NCBI GenBank assembly: GCA_017435865.1
Contig: JAFSEF010000079.1
Coordinates: 1 to 47,812 of the forward strand
Origin: Clostridia bacterium
Lineage (GTDB): Bacteria > Bacillota > Clostridia > Oscillospirales > Acutalibacteraceae
DNA: 47,812 nucleotides
Direction of reading: 5' to 3'
The position numbers and the translations under genes were made by a program. Position 1 is the stretch's first letter, and each line of letters opens with the position of its first letter. Under the pieces are notes generated by a model. That model saw only the letters and a program-made list of their open reading frames with translations. It was not told the origin of the DNA and ran no database searches. Shown in pieces: positions 47,647 to 47,812 of this stretch.

Positions 47647-47812
47647 TGCGGCACATCCTTTCTTTTCTGCTTAGGGTGACGGATATAATCCGAACCCGTT
47701 TTTTACAGGCAGATTTCCGCCGATACTTCGTTAAAATCCTCGAAAATCCACAAAGGATTTTCTGCGTTTTGTGCCTCGTCTCGTCAAAAATCCTCACTGT
47801 AAAAAATCTTCG
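47647..47812. other. Right edge without a supported gene
   Basis: This stretch holds an AAAATCCT/AGGATTTT hairpin (47733-47761) and repeats of AAAATCC-like words. No ORF with a start and ribosome binding site is seen. It may be a dispersed repeat cut by the window end. Confidence 0.4.

Overview
The window looks like chromosomal DNA of a mid-GC, Gram-positive gut-type Clostridium relative. Supporting evidence: strong AGGAGG-type ribosome binding sites; many sigma-A promoters with exactly 17-bp spacers; a McsA-McsB-ClpC stress operon; LuxS; a short PUA-less ProB; and a secreted cell-wall peptidase with an N-terminal dockerin, a domain typical of Ruminococcus-like cellulosome or amylosome builders. 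The genus is an inference; no rRNA gene is present.

Layout. 0-1 kb: rpmB facing a Phd/RelE-type toxin-antitoxin pair. 1-3.1 kb: proBA on the minus strand. 3.2-5.7 kb: exonuclease III, plsC and an amidohydrolase, closed by a bidirectional terminator. 5.7-6.6 kb: secreted SGNH hydrolase. 6.7-11.5 kb: a tight five-gene run (YfbR-like nucleotidase, two M42 peptidases, GNAT, PLP lyase). 11.5-12.9 kb: a small-transcript region with a 35-aa holin-like toxin and a convergent antisense RNA, a cassette with 120-bp inverted repeats around a small membrane protein, and a 51-aa ORF with a consensus promoter. 13-20.9 kb: MATE transporter, two-component system, mcsA-mcsB-clpC. 21-29.4 kb: murA, recG-luxS, a 607-aa membrane protein, an EcsC-like protein, pyruvate kinase. 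29.5-36.1 kb: minus-strand run nth, secA, CPBP protease, trkH, trkA. 36.3-38.1 kb: RelBE-type pair and dockerin-VanY peptidase. 38.2-40.5 kb: an AT-rich islet bracketed by a broken folD tail and intact folD. 41.4-41.65 kb: nine consecutive hairpins. 41.65-44.5 kb: oxidoreductase plus two sugar isomerase-like genes. 44.7-45.06 kb: tRNA-Pro with a duplicated 3' end. 45.1-47.6 kb: two rRNA methyltransferases and an MGMT-like protein.

The most notable signals are: (1) a type I toxin-antitoxin-like locus at 11.5-11.87 kb with both promoters, a shared hairpin, a two-state leader and a 5'/3' fold-back repeat; (2) an McsB that keeps its ATP-binding arginines and its RDxxRA phosphoarginine-pocket motif but lacks the catalytic Glu and Cys; (3) the folD-tail islet, where a small HTH regulator sits between two divergent control regions sharing a TTGACAATTGTC palindrome; (4) the hairpin array upstream of folD; (5) the 120-bp inverted-repeat cassette; and (6) a 160-bp scar at tRNA-Pro. 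All calls come from reading the sequence; no database search was run.
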